From NCBI GenBank assembly GCA_025359185.1, contig JANYHF010000070.1, positions 1 to 51,811 of the forward strand: a stretch of DNA of 51,811 nt, in the 5' to 3' direction. A program made the translations under genes and the position numbers. The stretch is from Hyphomicrobiaceae bacterium. Lineage in GTDB: Bacteria; Pseudomonadota; Alphaproteobacteria; Rhizobiales; Hyphomicrobiaceae. The notes beneath the pieces were generated by a model. The model saw only the letters and a program-made list of their open reading frames with translations, searched no databases and was not told the origin of the DNA. The first letter of the stretch is position 1; each line of letters begins with the position of its first letter. Below, piece by piece: positions 38,536-48,641 of the stretch.

Positions 38536-39249
38536 TTACGCGCCCGCATGATCGCGGCGGGGCGGACGCTGGCCACCTTCCTGCTGCTCACCATGGCGCT
38601 TGTCCTGGGCCATCGGATCATGTTCGAGCACTTCGCCCTTGAAGATCCAGACCTTCAGACCGATCACGCCATAGGCCGTCTGCGCCACGGCATAACCGAA
38701 ATCGATATCGGCGCGCAGCGTATGCAACGGCACGCGGCCTTCACGATACCATTCCGTACGCGCAATTTCCGTCCCGCCGAGGCGGCCCGCGCAATTGATG
38801 CGGATACCGAGCGCGCCCATCTTGACTGCCGACTGCACCGACCGTTTCATCGCCCGGCGGAAGGCCACGCGGCGTTCGAGCTGCTGAGCGATACCTTCGG
38901 CGACCAGCACCGCATCCAGCTCCGGCTTGCGGATTTCGAGGATGTTGAGGAACACCTCACTGGTCGTCATTTTCTGTAGGTCTTTGCGCAGCTTGTCGAT
39001 ATCCGCGCCCTTCTTGCCGATCAGAATGCCGGGACGAGCGCTGTAGACAGTGACCCGGCACTTCTTGTGTGGACGCTCGATCACCACCCTCGAAATGCCC
39101 GCCGTACGGCGGTTCACCAGGATGAAGTCGCGGATCTTGAAATCTTCGTGCAACAACTTGGCATATTCACCACGGCCAGCGAACCAGCGCGAGTCCCAGG
39201 TGCGGTTGATGCCAACGCGCAGGCCAATCGGATTGACTTTTTGTCCCAT
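38536..39249 (-). CDS. rpsC: 30S ribosomal protein S3
   Basis: A 237-residue head protein forming the mRNA entry with S4 and S5. ATG 39249 gives [24 protein letters not shown]. The KH domain with [11 protein letters not shown] and the C-domain ([21 protein letters not shown]-type segment, here GALGIRI) are intact. The tail is Gln/Arg-rich ([18 protein letters not shown]). It lies four bases after rplV. Confidence 0.99.
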   Translation of the reverse strand: MGQKVNPIGLRVGINRTWDSRWFAGRGEYAKLLHEDFKIRDFILVNRRTAGISRVVIERPHKKCRVTVYSARPGILIGKKGADIDKLRKDLQKMTTSEVFLNILEIRKPELDAVLVAEGIAQQLERRVAFRRAMKRSVQSAVKMGALGIRINCAGRLGGTEIARTEWYREGRVPLHTLRADIDFGYAVAQTAYGVIGLKVWIFKGEVLEHDPMAQDKRHGEQQEGGQRPPRRDHAGA

Positions 39250-39253
39250 GTCC

Positions 39254-39703
39254 CTACTCCGCTGCGCTGACGGAAGCTGCGGGCGTTCCGCGCCCCGCGT
39301 CACGCTTAGATCCACGCCAGGCGCGGGGCTGTTCTTCAACTTCCCGCACGATCACGGTCAGCTGCGAGAAGAATTTCTCGATCTTGCCGGCCCGGCCGCG
39401 AGCACGCGGATGGAACCGCTTCATCACCATGCGCTTGCCGACAAAGGCCTGCGCAACAACGAGGCTGTCGACGTCAAGGTCGTGATTATTCTCGGCATTG
39501 GCGACAGCGGACTCGAGGCACTGCTTGACGATGATCGCGGCCCGCTTGGGCGAGAATGAGAGTTCTGCCAGCGCGCGCTCGACACGCTTGCCACGAATCA
39601 TTTGGGCCACCAGATTGAGCTTCTGGGGGCTGATGCGGATGATCGCGTTGACGGCCTTGGCCTCGTGATCGCCGAGAACCCGTTCGTGTTTGGGCTTACC
39701 CAT
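39254..39703 (-). CDS. rplV: 50S ribosomal protein L22
   Basis: A 149-residue protein whose beta hairpin lines the exit tunnel (hairpin segment [21 protein letters not shown]). The helical body has [38 protein letters not shown]. The last 25 residues ([21 protein letters not shown]) extend past the usual end of 110-127 residues. It lies five bases after rpsS. Confidence 0.98.
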   Translation of the reverse strand: MGKPKHERVLGDHEAKAVNAIIRISPQKLNLVAQMIRGKRVERALAELSFSPKRAAIIVKQCLESAVANAENNHDLDVDSLVVAQAFVGKRMVMKRFHPRARGRAGKIEKFFSQLTVIVREVEEQPRAWRGSKRDAGRGTPAASVSAAE

Positions 39704-39708
39704 GGCGG

Positions 39709-39987
39709 TTAGGACCTCGTCGCTTTCTTATCGCCGCCATGGCCGCGGAAGGTGCGGGTGGGGGAGAATTCACCGAATTTATGACCGATCATGTCCTCGG
39801 TAATGACCACCGGGATATGCTTGTTGCCGTTGTGGACGCCGAACGTCAGGCCCACGAACTGGGGCAAAATCGTCGAACGGCGGCTCCAAATCTTGATGAC
39901 ATCCTTGCGGCCGGCCGCGCGGGCTTTATCGGCCTTCTTGAGGATGAAGCCATCAACGAACGGGCCTTTCCAAACTGAACGAACCAT
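39709..39987 (-). CDS. rpsS: 30S ribosomal protein S19
   Basis: A 92-residue head protein. [78 protein letters not shown] are the canonical blocks. It lies 12 bases after rplB. Confidence 0.99.
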   Translation of the reverse strand: MVRSVWKGPFVDGFILKKADKARAAGRKDVIKIWSRRSTILPQFVGLTFGVHNGNKHIPVVITEDMIGHKFGEFSPTRTFRGHGGDKKATRS

Positions 39988-39999
39988 GGTTGACCGCTC

Positions 40000-40827
40000 C
40001 TAGCGCTTCTTCTTTTCGTGACGGCTACGCACGATGAACTTGGTGGTAGCCTTGTTCCGGCGCGTCTTCTTGCCTTTGGTCGAAATACCCCAAGGCGTAA
40101 CCCAATGCTTGCCGCCGTTGGTACGGCCGCCGTTCGGATGGTCAACCGGGTTCATGGCGATGCCGCGCACGGAAGGCTTGACGCCCTTCCAGCGGTTGCG
40201 GCCGGCCTTGCCGATGACCTCGTTCGAGTGGTCCGGGTTCGACACCGCGCCGATGGTCGCCATGCAGTTGGCATGCACCATGCGGGTTTCGCCCGAGTTC
40301 AAACGCAAAATGGCATAGCCAGAGTCACGGCCTACCAGCTGCACGTAATTGCCCGCCGAACGCGCCAACTGCCCGCCCTTGCCGATCTTCATCTCCACAT
40401 TGTGGACGATGGTGCCAATCGGCATGTTGGCCAGCGGCATTGCGTTGCCAGGCTTGACGTCAACCTTCTCGCCGGAAATGACCGAGTCACCGACCGACAG
40501 GCGCTGCGGTGCCAGGATGTAGGACTGGGTGCCGTCCGTGTACTTGATCAGCGCAATAAAGGCTGTGCGGTTGGGATCGTATTCCAGGCGCTCGACGATG
40601 GCGGACATGCCATGCTTGCGGCGCTTGAAATCGACCATCCGGTACGATTGCTTGTGGCCGCCAGCGATGCGCCAGGCGTTGATGCGGCCGGTATTGCCGC
40701 GCCCACCCGACTTGCGCAGACCGACGGTCAGCGTCTTGACCGGCTTACCCTTCCACAGGTGGCTCTTATCGACGAGCACCAGATGGCGAAGGCCCGCGCT
40801 GGTCGGCTTATATGTTCTCAGTGCCAT
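40000..40827 (-). CDS. rplB: 50S ribosomal protein L2
   Basis: A 275-residue protein needed for subunit joining and peptidyl transferase structure. ATG 40827 gives [17 protein letters not shown]. The core GRNNTGRI-type motif ([19 protein letters not shown]) and the C-terminal [15 protein letters not shown] region are seen, here as [26 protein letters not shown]. In most bacteria that last motif carries His after Pro (DHPHGG); here Asn replaces it (DHPNGG). [23 protein letters not shown] ends the protein. Confidence 0.99.
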   Translation of the reverse strand: MALRTYKPTSAGLRHLVLVDKSHLWKGKPVKTLTVGLRKSGGRGNTGRINAWRIAGGHKQSYRMVDFKRRKHGMSAIVERLEYDPNRTAFIALIKYTDGTQSYILAPQRLSVGDSVISGEKVDVKPGNAMPLANMPIGTIVHNVEMKIGKGGQLARSAGNYVQLVGRDSGYAILRLNSGETRMVHANCMATIGAVSNPDHSNEVIGKAGRNRWKGVKPSVRGIAMNPVDHPNGGRTNGGKHWVTPWGISTKGKKTRRNKATTKFIVRSRHEKKKR

Positions 40828-40840
40828 TGCCAGTTTTCCC

Positions 40841-41134
40841 TTAAAGACCCGTCGCGACGTCGATGGAATAGCCTTCCTCGAGCGTGACGATGGCCTTCTT
40901 GTAATCACCCTGGCGGCCGCGGAAACCACGGAACACCTTTTTCTTACCCTTGCGGTTCAAGGTGTTGACCGCCTTGACCTTGACATTGAACAGTGCCTCG
41001 ACGGCCTCCTTGATGGTGACCTTGGTGGCAGTGTCGGCGACCTTGAAGATCACCTGATTGTGCTCGGAGACGTTGGTCGACTTCTCGGTGATGACGGGAG
41101 CGACGATGACGTCATAAGCTCTGAGAGTTTTCAC
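40841..41134 (-). CDS. rplW: 50S ribosomal protein L23
   Basis: A 97-residue protein at the tunnel exit, the docking site of trigger factor. [32 protein letters not shown] and [36 protein letters not shown] are diagnostic. Its start overlaps the rplD stop by four bases. Confidence 0.99.
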   Translation of the reverse strand: MKTLRAYDVIVAPVITEKSTNVSEHNQVIFKVADTATKVTIKEAVEALFNVKVKAVNTLNRKGKKKVFRGFRGRQGDYKKAIVTLEEGYSIDVATGL

Positions 41135-41772
41135 TTGGCCTCTCCTTCGGCGAAGAAGCGGGTGGCGAGCGCAGCTACGGCGTCCTTGGTCAGCACCAGC
41201 TTGCGGCAGCGCAACACGTCATAGACGTTGATGCCCTGGGCCGGCAGCACATCAATGTGCGGAATGTTGCGGGCAGCCAGCGTGAAATTGCGGTCGATCT
41301 CGGTGCCGCCGATGATCAGAGCCGAGTCAAAGCCCAGTTTGGTAAACTGCTGGCGCAGCTTGGCGGTCTTGGGCTCGTGCACGACGGCCTGGTCTATGAC
41401 GATGATTTCAGACGCCTTGAACTTTGCAGAGAGGGCGTGACGCAACGCGAGCGCACGCACCTTCTTTGGCAGGTCATGGGCATGGCTGCGCGGCTTGGGG
41501 CCGTGGGCCTTGCCGCCGCCGCGGAACTGCGGGACACCTTTGTCACCATGACGGGCGCCGCCGGTGCCCTTCTGCTTGTACATCTTCTTGCCGGTCGTAT
41601 TGATCTCTTTACGATCCTGCGAGTGATGCGTGCCAGCACGTCGCTTGGCCAGCTGGTAGCGCACCATGCGGTGCAGGAGATCTGAGCGCACATCCTGGAT
41701 GCCGAAAATATGGTCCGGCAAATCCAGCGAACCCGACGACGTGGCGTCGAGAGTTTTCACATCAATTTTCAT
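41131..41772 (-). CDS. rplD: 50S ribosomal protein L4
   Basis: A 213-residue protein whose loop reaches the exit tunnel. The tunnel loop [34 protein letters not shown] is intact (Lys/Arg sites of macrolide resistance unchanged as far as can be judged). The globular part has the usual length. In E. coli L4 represses the S10 operon; whether it does so here is not evident. It overlaps rplC and rplW by four bases each. Confidence 0.99.
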   Translation of the reverse strand: MKIDVKTLDATSSGSLDLPDHIFGIQDVRSDLLHRMVRYQLAKRRAGTHHSQDRKEINTTGKKMYKQKGTGGARHGDKGVPQFRGGGKAHGPKPRSHAHDLPKKVRALALRHALSAKFKASEIIVIDQAVVHEPKTAKLRQQFTKLGFDSALIIGGTEIDRNFTLAARNIPHIDVLPAQGINVYDVLRCRKLVLTKDAVAALATRFFAEGEAK

Positions 41773-42479
41773 GATTTCACCGCTTCTTCGCTCACATGAC
41801 CCGCGGCCTTACGAAGGGCCGCTGGCTTGGGAGCATCTTTGGGCATGGCATGCTTGACGGCGTCGCGCACCAGCACCCAACCACCCTTGGAACCGGGGAC
41901 AGAACCTCGGATCATGATCAGACCGCGATCCACATCGACCTTCACAACTTTGACGTTCTGCGTCGTAACGCGCTCGTCACCGAGATGGCCGGCCATCTTC
42001 TTATTCTTGAACACCTTGCCCGGATCCTGCCGGTTGCCCGTAGACCCGTGCGAACGATGGCTGACCGACACGCCATGCGTGGCCCGCAGTCCACCGAAGT
42101 TCCAGCGCTTCATGGCGCCGGCAAAACCCTTGCCGATGGACGTACCCGTCACATCGACCAGCTGACCAGGCAGGAAGTGCTCGGCCGTGATTTCGGCACC
42201 GACGTCGATGAGGTTTTCCGGGGCGACCCGGAATTCCGCCATTTTTCGCTTTGGCTCGACGTGAGCAACGGCAAAATGACCGCGCTGCGCCTTGCTGACA
42301 TTCTTGACCTTGACAGTGCCGACGCCGAGCTGAACAGCCGTGTAGCCATTCTTGGCCTCGGTGCGTTGCGCCACCACTTGGCAATGATCCATCTTCAGCA
42401 CTGTGACGGGCACATGCTCCCCGGCATCGTTGAAGATGCGGGTCATGCCAACCTTCTGTGCAATGACACCTGACCGCAT
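41769..42479 (-). CDS. rplC: 50S ribosomal protein L3
   Basis: A 236-residue early-assembly protein reaching the peptidyl transferase centre. It begins [20 protein letters not shown] and contains [44 protein letters not shown]. The Gln in GSTGNRQ is the site methylated by PrmB in other bacteria. A C-terminal extension of about 25 residues ([20 protein letters not shown]) is present. It lies 15 bases after rpsJ. Confidence 0.99.
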   Translation of the reverse strand: MRSGVIAQKVGMTRIFNDAGEHVPVTVLKMDHCQVVAQRTEAKNGYTAVQLGVGTVKVKNVSKAQRGHFAVAHVEPKRKMAEFRVAPENLIDVGAEITAEHFLPGQLVDVTGTSIGKGFAGAMKRWNFGGLRATHGVSVSHRSHGSTGNRQDPGKVFKNKKMAGHLGDERVTTQNVKVVKVDVDRGLIMIRGSVPGSKGGWVLVRDAVKHAMPKDAPKPAALRKAAGHVSEEAVKS

Positions 42480-42494
42480 GGGTCTGTTCCTTAC

Positions 42495-42803
42495 CTACAG
42501 CTTGATTTCGACATCTACGCCGGCCGCAAGATCGAGCTTCATCAGCGCGTCCACGGTCTGCGGGGTCGGATCCACGATATCGAGCAAGCGCTTGTGCGTG
42601 CGCATTTCGAACTGCTCGCGGCTCTTCTTATCGACGTGTGGCGAGCGGTTCACCGTAAACTTTTCGATGCGCGTCGGCAGCGGGATCGGTCCACGCACTT
42701 CGGCGCCGGTGCGCTTGGCGGTGTTGACGATCTCACGGGTCGACGCGTCGAGAATGCGGTGATCGAACGCCTTCAGACGGATGCGGATATTTTGGGCGTT
42801 CAT
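42495..42803 (-). CDS. rpsJ: 30S ribosomal protein S10
   Basis: A 102-residue head protein (NusE), also a partner of NusB in antitermination. It starts [26 protein letters not shown] and ends in the standard [12 protein letters not shown]. Its ATG shares one base with the tuf stop (TAATG), so S10 is coupled to EF-Tu and no separate S10-operon leader exists here. Confidence 0.99.
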   Translation of the reverse strand: MNAQNIRIRLKAFDHRILDASTREIVNTAKRTGAEVRGPIPLPTRIEKFTVNRSPHVDKKSREQFEMRTHKRLLDIVDPTPQTVDALMKLDLAAGVDVEIKL

Positions 42804-44011
42804 TACTCAATGACCTTTGTAACGATGCCGGCGCCAACCGTCCGGCCACCCTCGCGGATGGCAAAGCGGACACGCTCTTCCATGGCGATGGGCTGCACCA
42901 GATCAACCGTGAAGTTTACATTGTCCCCTGGCATCACCATTTCCGTGCCTTCGGCCAGCGACACGATGCCGGTGACGTCGGTGGTGCGGAAGTAGAACTG
43001 CGGACGGTAGTTGGTGAAGAAAGGCGTGTGGCGGCCACCTTCTTCCTTGGTCAAAATATAGGCTTCGGCCGAAAACTTCTTGTGCGGTGTGATCGAGCCA
43101 GGCTTGCAGAGCACCTGGCCACGCTCGACGGCTTCCTTGTCGATGCCGCGCAACAGACAGCCGACGTTGTCGCCAGCCTCGCCGCTATCGAGCAGCTTAC
43201 GGAACATTTCGACGCCGGTGACAACCGACTTCTGGGTGTCACGCAAGCCGACGATCTCGACTTCCTCGCCGACCTTGATCAAGCCACGCTCGATACGGCC
43301 GGTGACCACCGTGCCACGGCCCGAGATCGAGAAGACGTCTTCGATCGGCATTAGGAACGGCTTGTCCTTGGGGCGCTCGGGCAGCGGAATGGAGGTATCG
43401 AGGGCGTCGAACAGCTTGATGATGGCTTCGTCCGCCAGCGGACCTTTCTCGCCGAGCAGCGCCTTGATGGCAGCGCCGCGAACAATCGGAATATCGTCGC
43501 CCGGGAACTTGTACTTGACCAGCAATTCGCGGACTTCGAGTTCGACGAGGTCGAGAAGTTCAGCGTCATCGACGACGTCGCACTTGTTGAGGAACACGAC
43601 GATGTTGGGCACGCCGACCTGGCGGGCGAGCAGGATGTGTTCGCGGGTCTGCGGCATCGGTCCGTCCACGGCCGAAACCACCAGGATCGCGCCGTCCATC
43701 TGCGCGGCGCCAGTGATCATGTTTTTCACATAGTCGGCGTGGCCCGGGCAGTCGACATGAGCATAGTGACGGTTCGGCGTCTCGTATTCGACATGCGAGG
43801 TGGCGATGGTCAGGATCTTGGTCGGGTCGCGGCGGCCCTGGCTCTCGGAGGCCTTGGCGACCTGATCGTAGGGCACGAAGGTCTTGGTCCAGCCGCGGTC
43901 GGACGACACCTTGGTCAGCGCCGCGGTCAGAGTCGTCTTGCCATGGTCGACATGCCCGATTGTGCCCACGTTGCAGTGGGGCTTTGTGCGCTCGAATTTT
44001 GACTTGGCCAT
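42803..44011 (-). CDS. tuf: Elongation factor Tu with a divergent switch I
   Basis: A 402-residue GTPase delivering aminoacyl-tRNA. The P-loop GHVDHGKTT (19-27), DCPGH with the catalytic His91, NKCD and the domain 2/3 blocks are canonical. Residues 36-70 are not: [20 protein letters not shown] is followed by [21 protein letters not shown] where typical EF-Tu has APEEKARGITI. Thr68 aligns with the Mg-binding Thr, but the Arg-Gly before it is replaced and about six residues are inserted. The reading frame and flanks are intact, so this is not a sequencing frameshift. Similar variants are remembered from other phyla, so horizontal transfer or lineage variation is possible. It lies 69 bases after fusA; a second tuf gene may exist elsewhere. 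Confidence 0.98.
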   Translation of the reverse strand: MAKSKFERTKPHCNVGTIGHVDHGKTTLTAALTKVSSDRGWTKTFVPYDQVAKASESQGRRDPTKILTIATSHVEYETPNRHYAHVDCPGHADYVKNMITGAAQMDGAILVVSAVDGPMPQTREHILLARQVGVPNIVVFLNKCDVVDDAELLDLVELEVRELLVKYKFPGDDIPIVRGAAIKALLGEKGPLADEAIIKLFDALDTSIPLPERPKDKPFLMPIEDVFSISGRGTVVTGRIERGLIKVGEEVEIVGLRDTQKSVVTGVEMFRKLLDSGEAGDNVGCLLRGIDKEAVERGQVLCKPGSITPHKKFSAEAYILTKEEGGRHTPFFTNYRPQFYFRTTDVTGIVSLAEGTEMVMPGDNVNFTVDLVQPIAMEERVRFAIREGGRTVGAGIVTKVIE

Positions 44012-44080
44012 CTGACGTCTCCGTTCTCAACAAGTCTTGATCTGTTTACTGCCTAAGCGAAGCGCAATGCGGCGCACTCG

Positions 44081-46162
44081 CTACTTCTTCTGGATTTCGG
44101 CGACGATCGCGGGAGGAACCTGTGCGTAGTGGTCGAACTGCATCGTGAACTGGGCGCGACCCTGGCTCATCGAGCGCAACTGACTGACGTAGCCAAACAT
44201 CTTGGCCAGCGGCACCATGGCTTTGACGACATTGGCGTTGCCGCGCATGTCCTGGCCCTGGATCTGTCCACGCCGTGAGTTCAAGTCGCCGATGACGGAA
44301 CCCGTGTACTCTTCCGGTGTCACGGCTTCGACGGCCATGATCGGCTCCAAGAGGCGCGGACCAGCTTTGGCGAACGCTTCACGCATACACATGCGCGCGG
44401 CGATTTCGAAGGCGATCGCGCTCGAGTCGACTTCATGGTAGGCGCCATCGATCAGCGTCACCTTGACGTCGAGCACAGGGAAGCCCAAAAGCGGCCCAGC
44501 GCTCATCACGCTGACAATGCCCTTTTCGATGCCTGGCACGAATTCCTTCGGCACCGAGCCGCCGACGACCTTGTTCTCGAACAAGAAGCCTTTGCCAGTT
44601 TCGTTCGGCTCGACCACCAGCTTAACGCGGCCGAACTGGCCGGTACCGCCGGTCTGCTTTTTATGTGTGTAATCTTGCGTCACCGACTTGGTGATGCTTT
44701 CGCGGTAGGCCACCTGCGGTTCACCGATGTTCGCATCGACTTTGTAGGTACGGCGCAGAATATCGACCTTGATGTCGAGATGCAGTTCGCCCATGCCCTT
44801 CAGGCGGGTCTGGCCAGACTCGTGGTCCACCGACACGCGGAAAGAGGGATCTTCCTTGGCGAGCTTGTTCAAGGCTTCGCCCAGCTTTTCTTGGTCAGCC
44901 TTGGTCTTGGGCTCAATGGCAATTTCGATCACCGGCTCGGGGAACGTCATCTTGTCGAGCAGGATCGGCTTGTTCAGATCACAAAGCGTGTCGCCCGTGA
45001 TGGTGTCTTTGAGCCCAACCAGCGCCACGATGTCGCCCGCATAGGCCTCGTGAATTTCTTCACGGTTGTTGGCGTGCATCAACACCATGCGGCCGATGCG
45101 TTCGGTCTTGCCGCGCGTCGAGTTCATCACGCCTGAGCTCTTTTCGAGCTTGCCGGAATAGATGCGCGAAAACGTCAGCTGGCCATACTGATCATCCATG
45201 ATCTTGAACGCCAGCATGGCGAGCGGCTCGGTATCCAGCGGCTTGCGGAACACTTCTAATTCGGTCCTGTAGTCGATGCCTTTGGTTGGCGGAATATCAG
45301 CCGGGCTCGGCAAATAATCGACCACGGCGTCGAGCAAAGGCTGAACACCCTTATTCTTAAATGCCGAACCGCACAGAATCGGATACCAGGCGCCGGTGAT
45401 CACAGCCTTGCGGATCAGCCGGCGCAGCGTCGCGTCGTCTGGCTCCTTACCTTCGAGATAGGCGGCCATTGCTGTATCGTCGAGTTCGACGGCCGCTTCG
45501 ACCAGCGACAACCTGTACTCAGCAGCCTTTTCCTTCATGTCATCGGGGATTTCGATGTCATGGAATTTCGCACCCAGGCCTTCGTCTTCCCAGATGACAC
45601 CCTTCATGCGCACGAGATCAACCAAGCCCTTGAACGCTATCTCGGCGCCAATCGGCAACTGGATGGGGATCGGGCGGGCGCCGAGGCGCTTCTTGATGTC
45701 ATCCAGGCACTGATAGAAATCGGCACCCGTCTTGTCCATCTTATTGCAGAAGACAATGCGGGGGACTTTGTACTTGTCGCCTTGGCGCCAGACGGTTTCG
45801 GTCTGGGGCTCAACGCCCTGATTCGAATCGAGCACACAAACCGCGCCGTCGAGCACGCGCAAAGAACGCTCGACTTCAATGGTGAAATCGACGTGGCCCG
45901 GTGTATCAATGATGTTCAGCCGGCGCTTCTTGCCGTCTCGGCCTTCCCAGAAGGCGGTGGTGGCAGCCGACGTGATGGTGATGCCGCGCTCTTGCTCCTG
46001 CACCATGAAGTCCATGGTGGCAGCGCCGTCATGCACTTCGCCGATCTTGTGGCTCTTGCCCGTGTAATAGAGGATCCGCTCCGTGGTCGTGGTTTTACCG
46101 GCATCGATGTGGGCCATGATGCCAAAATTGCGATAGTCCTCAATGGCATAAGCGCGAGCCAT
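44081..46162 (-). CDS. fusA: Elongation factor G
   Basis: A 693-residue translocation GTPase. Domain I has [15 protein letters not shown], a normal switch I ([15 protein letters not shown]), DTPGHVDFT and NKMDKTGAD. Domains II-V follow, with domain IV loop [14 protein letters not shown] and [15 protein letters not shown] and the domain V end [20 protein letters not shown]. The normal RGITIT here contrasts with the altered switch I of the adjacent EF-Tu. It lies 18 bases after rpsG. Confidence 0.99.
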   Translation of the reverse strand: MARAYAIEDYRNFGIMAHIDAGKTTTTERILYYTGKSHKIGEVHDGAATMDFMVQEQERGITITSAATTAFWEGRDGKKRRLNIIDTPGHVDFTIEVERSLRVLDGAVCVLDSNQGVEPQTETVWRQGDKYKVPRIVFCNKMDKTGADFYQCLDDIKKRLGARPIPIQLPIGAEIAFKGLVDLVRMKGVIWEDEGLGAKFHDIEIPDDMKEKAAEYRLSLVEAAVELDDTAMAAYLEGKEPDDATLRRLIRKAVITGAWYPILCGSAFKNKGVQPLLDAVVDYLPSPADIPPTKGIDYRTELEVFRKPLDTEPLAMLAFKIMDDQYGQLTFSRIYSGKLEKSSGVMNSTRGKTERIGRMVLMHANNREEIHEAYAGDIVALVGLKDTITGDTLCDLNKPILLDKMTFPEPVIEIAIEPKTKADQEKLGEALNKLAKEDPSFRVSVDHESGQTRLKGMGELHLDIKVDILRRTYKVDANIGEPQVAYRESITKSVTQDYTHKKQTGGTGQFGRVKLVVEPNETGKGFLFENKVVGGSVPKEFVPGIEKGIVSVMSAGPLLGFPVLDVKVTLIDGAYHEVDSSAIAFEIAARMCMREAFAKAGPRLLEPIMAVEAVTPEEYTGSVIGDLNSRRGQIQGQDMRGNANVVKAMVPLAKMFGYVSQLRSMSQGRAQFTMQFDHYAQVPPAIVAEIQKK

Positions 46163-46180
46163 AATATCAGTCTCCGAGGG

Positions 46181-46651
46181 TTACCAGCGATAGTGGGAGA
46201 AGGCGCGGTTCGCCTCTGCCATCCGGTGCGTATCTTCCCTCTTCTTCACCGCTGTTCCGCGGTTGTTGGCGGCATCCATCAGCTCGCTCGAAAGCCGCTC
46301 TGACATGGTGTTTTCATTACGGCCACGCGCCGCTGTAATGATCCAGCGGATAGCCAGAGCCTGGCGGCGCTCCATGCGCACTTCAACAGGCACCTGATAG
46401 GTTGCACCGCCGACCCGGCGTGAGCGCACTTCGATCGACGGCATGACGTTCTTCAGCGCCTCATGGAACATTTCCACTGGGCTGCGGCGTGTCTTCTGTT
46501 CGAGCGTATCGAGGGCGCCATAGACGATCGACTCGGCGACCGACTTCTTACCCTGTTTCATTACCGAGTTCATGAACTTGGCGACGACCAGATCCCCGAA
46601 TTTCGGGTCCGGGTTGAACTCTCGTTTTTCAGCGGCGTGACGACGCGACAT
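46181..46651 (-). CDS. rpsG: 30S ribosomal protein S7
   Basis: A 156-residue head protein that starts assembly of the 3' domain of 16S rRNA and, in E. coli, represses the str operon. [34 protein letters not shown] and [24 protein letters not shown] are diagnostic, ending [12 protein letters not shown]. The 104-base gap from rpsL holds inverted repeat E. Confidence 0.99.
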   Translation of the reverse strand: MSRRHAAEKREFNPDPKFGDLVVAKFMNSVMKQGKKSVAESIVYGALDTLEQKTRRSPVEMFHEALKNVMPSIEVRSRRVGGATYQVPVEVRMERRQALAIRWIITAARGRNENTMSERLSSELMDAANNRGTAVKKREDTHRMAEANRAFSHYRW

Positions 46652-46670
46652 GCTTGAAGTCCTTTAAGTG

Positions 46671-46750
46671 GGGACTAGGGACTAGGGACTAGGGACTCGT
46701 ACGTCCCGCCCGCTGCCCTCACTAGTCCCGAGTCCCTAGTACCTAGTCCC
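46671..46750. repeat. Inverted repeat element E, between rpsL and rpsG
   Basis: The left arm 46671-46700 is four near-tandem copies of GGGACTA and pairs with 46721-46750 at 27 of 30 positions, with a 20-base loop. It fills most of the rpsL-rpsG gap. Its word differs from those of elements A to D but the plan is the same. Confidence 0.9.
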
Positions 46751-46755
46751 GATCT

Positions 46756-47127
46756 TCACTTCGGCCGCTTGGCACCGTACTTGGAACGGCGCTGACGGCG
46801 CTTGACGACGCCCTGGGTGTCGAGCACGCCGCGGATGATGTGGTACCGCACGCCGGGCAAGTCCTTGACCCGGCCGCCACGGATCATGACCACGGAATGC
46901 TCTTGCAGATTGTGACCTTCACCCGGAATGTAACCGATGACTTCGAAGCCATTGGTCAAGCGGATCTTGGCAACCTTACGCAGAGCCGAATTGGGTTTCT
47001 TCGGCGTCGTCGTATAGACGCGGGTGCACACGCCACGCTTTTGCGGGCAGGCCTCCATATGACGGGCCTTTTCGCGCTCTTTAGGTCTGATCCGCGGGCT
47101 GCGGATTAACTGTTGAATGGTCGGCAT
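46756..47127 (-). CDS. rpsL: 30S ribosomal protein S12
   Basis: A 123-residue decoding-centre protein. ATG 47127 gives [19 protein letters not shown]. The [11 protein letters not shown] and [12 protein letters not shown] loops carry the wild-type Lys residues at which streptomycin resistance arises. [13 protein letters not shown] and the end [11 protein letters not shown] are standard. It is the first gene of the superoperon, behind a leader of about 267 bases with two alternative hairpins. Confidence 0.99.
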   Translation of the reverse strand: MPTIQQLIRSPRIRPKEREKARHMEACPQKRGVCTRVYTTTPKKPNSALRKVAKIRLTNGFEVIGYIPGEGHNLQEHSVVMIRGGRVKDLPGVRYHIIRGVLDTQGVVKRRQRRSKYGAKRPK

Positions 47128-47187
47128 TCGCCTCGTCCACAAATGACAGTTCAAACAAACGGGTGCACCGGACGCCCAAGGTTGATA

Positions 47188-47244
47188 CACTCGGCAGCCA
47201 GGACAAAAATTATCCTGGCCGAGTGCCCCTACCAGGCATTCGGC
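47188..47244 (-). promoter_or_regulatory. Candidate attenuator: two mutually exclusive hairpins in the rpsL leader
   Basis: In the minus-strand RNA, segment 47244-47235 (GCCGAATGCC) can pair with 47227-47218 (GGCACTCGGC), nine of ten pairs. The same central segment can instead join a longer stem: 47225-47219 plus 47218-47213 with 47203-47198 plus 47194-47188, thirteen pairs with a three-base bulge and the loop holding TTTTT. The folds share bases 47218-47225 and so exclude each other. Placement about 60-115 bases before rpsL suggests control of the operon, but a U run directly after a stem is lacking. Confidence 0.5.
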
Positions 47245-47400
47245 TGAAAGTCAGAGGATCCTAACCGGACAAGCGGTGAGGATCATGGTTCCGAACTTTC
47301 CATCGGTTATCTAAGCGGCAGTGTTTAGGTTGTTTTCATCATGCGCCTCGTGGGCGCTTCGACGTGTGACAAACCTACGATCTGCTACAAAAGTGAGCGC

Positions 47401-47429
47401 TGTATAAGCGTCCCAGAGGCTATGGTCAA
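47401..47429 (-). promoter_or_regulatory. Sigma-70 type promoter for the ribosomal superoperon
   Basis: On the minus strand TTGACC (47429-47424) is followed after exactly 17 bases by TATACA (47406-47401). It points at rpsL, 274 bases downstream, with no gene between. It matches the consensus at five of six (-35) and roughly four to five of six (-10) positions. Confidence 0.7.
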
Positions 47430-47529
47430 TCAAATCGTGCGTGCGGCTTGGATTTTTTTCACTCCTTGTGCCCCCTTGCGGGAACACTGTATCCGGACCG
47501 TCCGGCTACGCTTTGATTGCGAATCGGCT

Positions 47530-48444
47530 CTAGGCACGCGCGGGAAGGGCCTCGACAGGGGCAGACTGACGGACATCGGCCTGCTGAACCAGCATCCGCT
47601 CAATCTTGCAGTAGCCTGCAGGTAGCCGTTTACGCTCACGCAGAAACCTGACAAGCGTGTCGAAAGATCCGAATTTAGCATGATCGAGATGCCGCCCTTC
47701 CGGGTAAGACACAAAGTGCTTGGGGCCCGGCATAGCCTCAAATACGGCTCGGGCCATCGCCAGCGGGACAATCGGATCCTTCTCGCCCTGCAGCACCAGC
47801 ACAGGCATCTGCAGGCCCGCAACGTGCTTCAGCGTTTCATAGCGGTCCAACAGAAAGCGGCGCACTGGCAGCATGGGATGGCGCTCCTCAGCAAGGTCAG
47901 CCAGGCCTGTGAACGGCGAATCTAGCACCAGGCCAGAGATCGCCCGCTGCAGTGCCACTTGGGCTGCAACACCCGTGCCCAGGCTTTCGCCATAGATCAC
48001 AACGTCGTCAGAGCTGACACCTTGTTGTAGCAGCCAGTCATAGATGAAAATGCCATCGGCCACGTTCGCCTGCTCGCTAGGGCTGCCGGTGCTGCCGGAA
48101 AAGCCGCGATAGGCCATGATCAGTATGCCGATGCCAGCGGTGTGGTAACGCCGAATGCGCTCGCTGCGCCGGGCAAGATTGCCCGCTTGCCCATGGAAAT
48201 AGAGGATAGTGGGTTTACCGGGGGCCGCCTTGCCATGCCAGACCACGAGACGCTCGCCGTCCGGCACATCAATCAGAACTTCGCTAATGTCGCCCAAGCC
48301 AATGCGCGATGGAGGAATGCGGCGGCCGTCGATCCGGTATATGAAACGCCGTTGGCCCCGGTACATGACCACGGCGAAGACGGCGTAGACGATACAAGCG
48401 ACAAGCGCAGCACTGACGATCATACTCATACAAATGAACCACAT
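47530..48444 (-). CDS. Membrane-anchored alpha/beta hydrolase, BEM46-like
   Basis: A 304-residue protein with an N-terminal membrane anchor (MIVSAALVACIVYAVFAVVMY) and an alpha/beta-hydrolase domain. The oxyanion strand is YFHGQAGN, the nucleophile elbow is YGESLGTG (Ser), the acid is in GEKDPIVP and the His is in PEGRHLDH. Order and spacing fit the BEM46/YqkD-like serine hydrolases; the substrate is unknown, perhaps a lipid or peptide at the membrane. ATG 48444 is used, with ATG 48429 possible. It stands directly upstream of the rpsL promoter region, where many alphaproteobacteria have rpoC instead. Confidence 0.9.
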   Translation of the reverse strand: MWFICMSMIVSAALVACIVYAVFAVVMYRGQRRFIYRIDGRRIPPSRIGLGDISEVLIDVPDGERLVVWHGKAAPGKPTILYFHGQAGNLARRSERIRRYHTAGIGILIMAYRGFSGSTGSPSEQANVADGIFIYDWLLQQGVSSDDVVIYGESLGTGVAAQVALQRAISGLVLDSPFTGLADLAEERHPMLPVRRFLLDRYETLKHVAGLQMPVLVLQGEKDPIVPLAMARAVFEAMPGPKHFVSYPEGRHLDHAKFGSFDTLVRFLRERKRLPAGYCKIERMLVQQADVRQSAPVEALPARA

Positions 48445-48641
48445 CGTTGAAGAGGGGCCGGTCAGCGCTGATGCGCATCTCGGAAGGTTGCAGGACCGGC
48501 ATCACAGGCTAGGATGGGAGAGCCAATTTAGCCCGCGCACACATCCTTGGTCGCCGATAGGGATGCCACCGGTTCGATACAAATAGATTAATTTTCAACG
48601 CTTTGCGCGCGGAAGTTGATTTCTGCGACAATCCTTCGCAG

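Noticed and set aside
47468-47487. Hairpin GTGTTCCC-GCAA-GGGGGCAC downstream of the hydrolase gene
   Set aside because: On the minus strand it is followed by A residues and not T, so it is not a terminator for the hydrolase; no other role could be supported.
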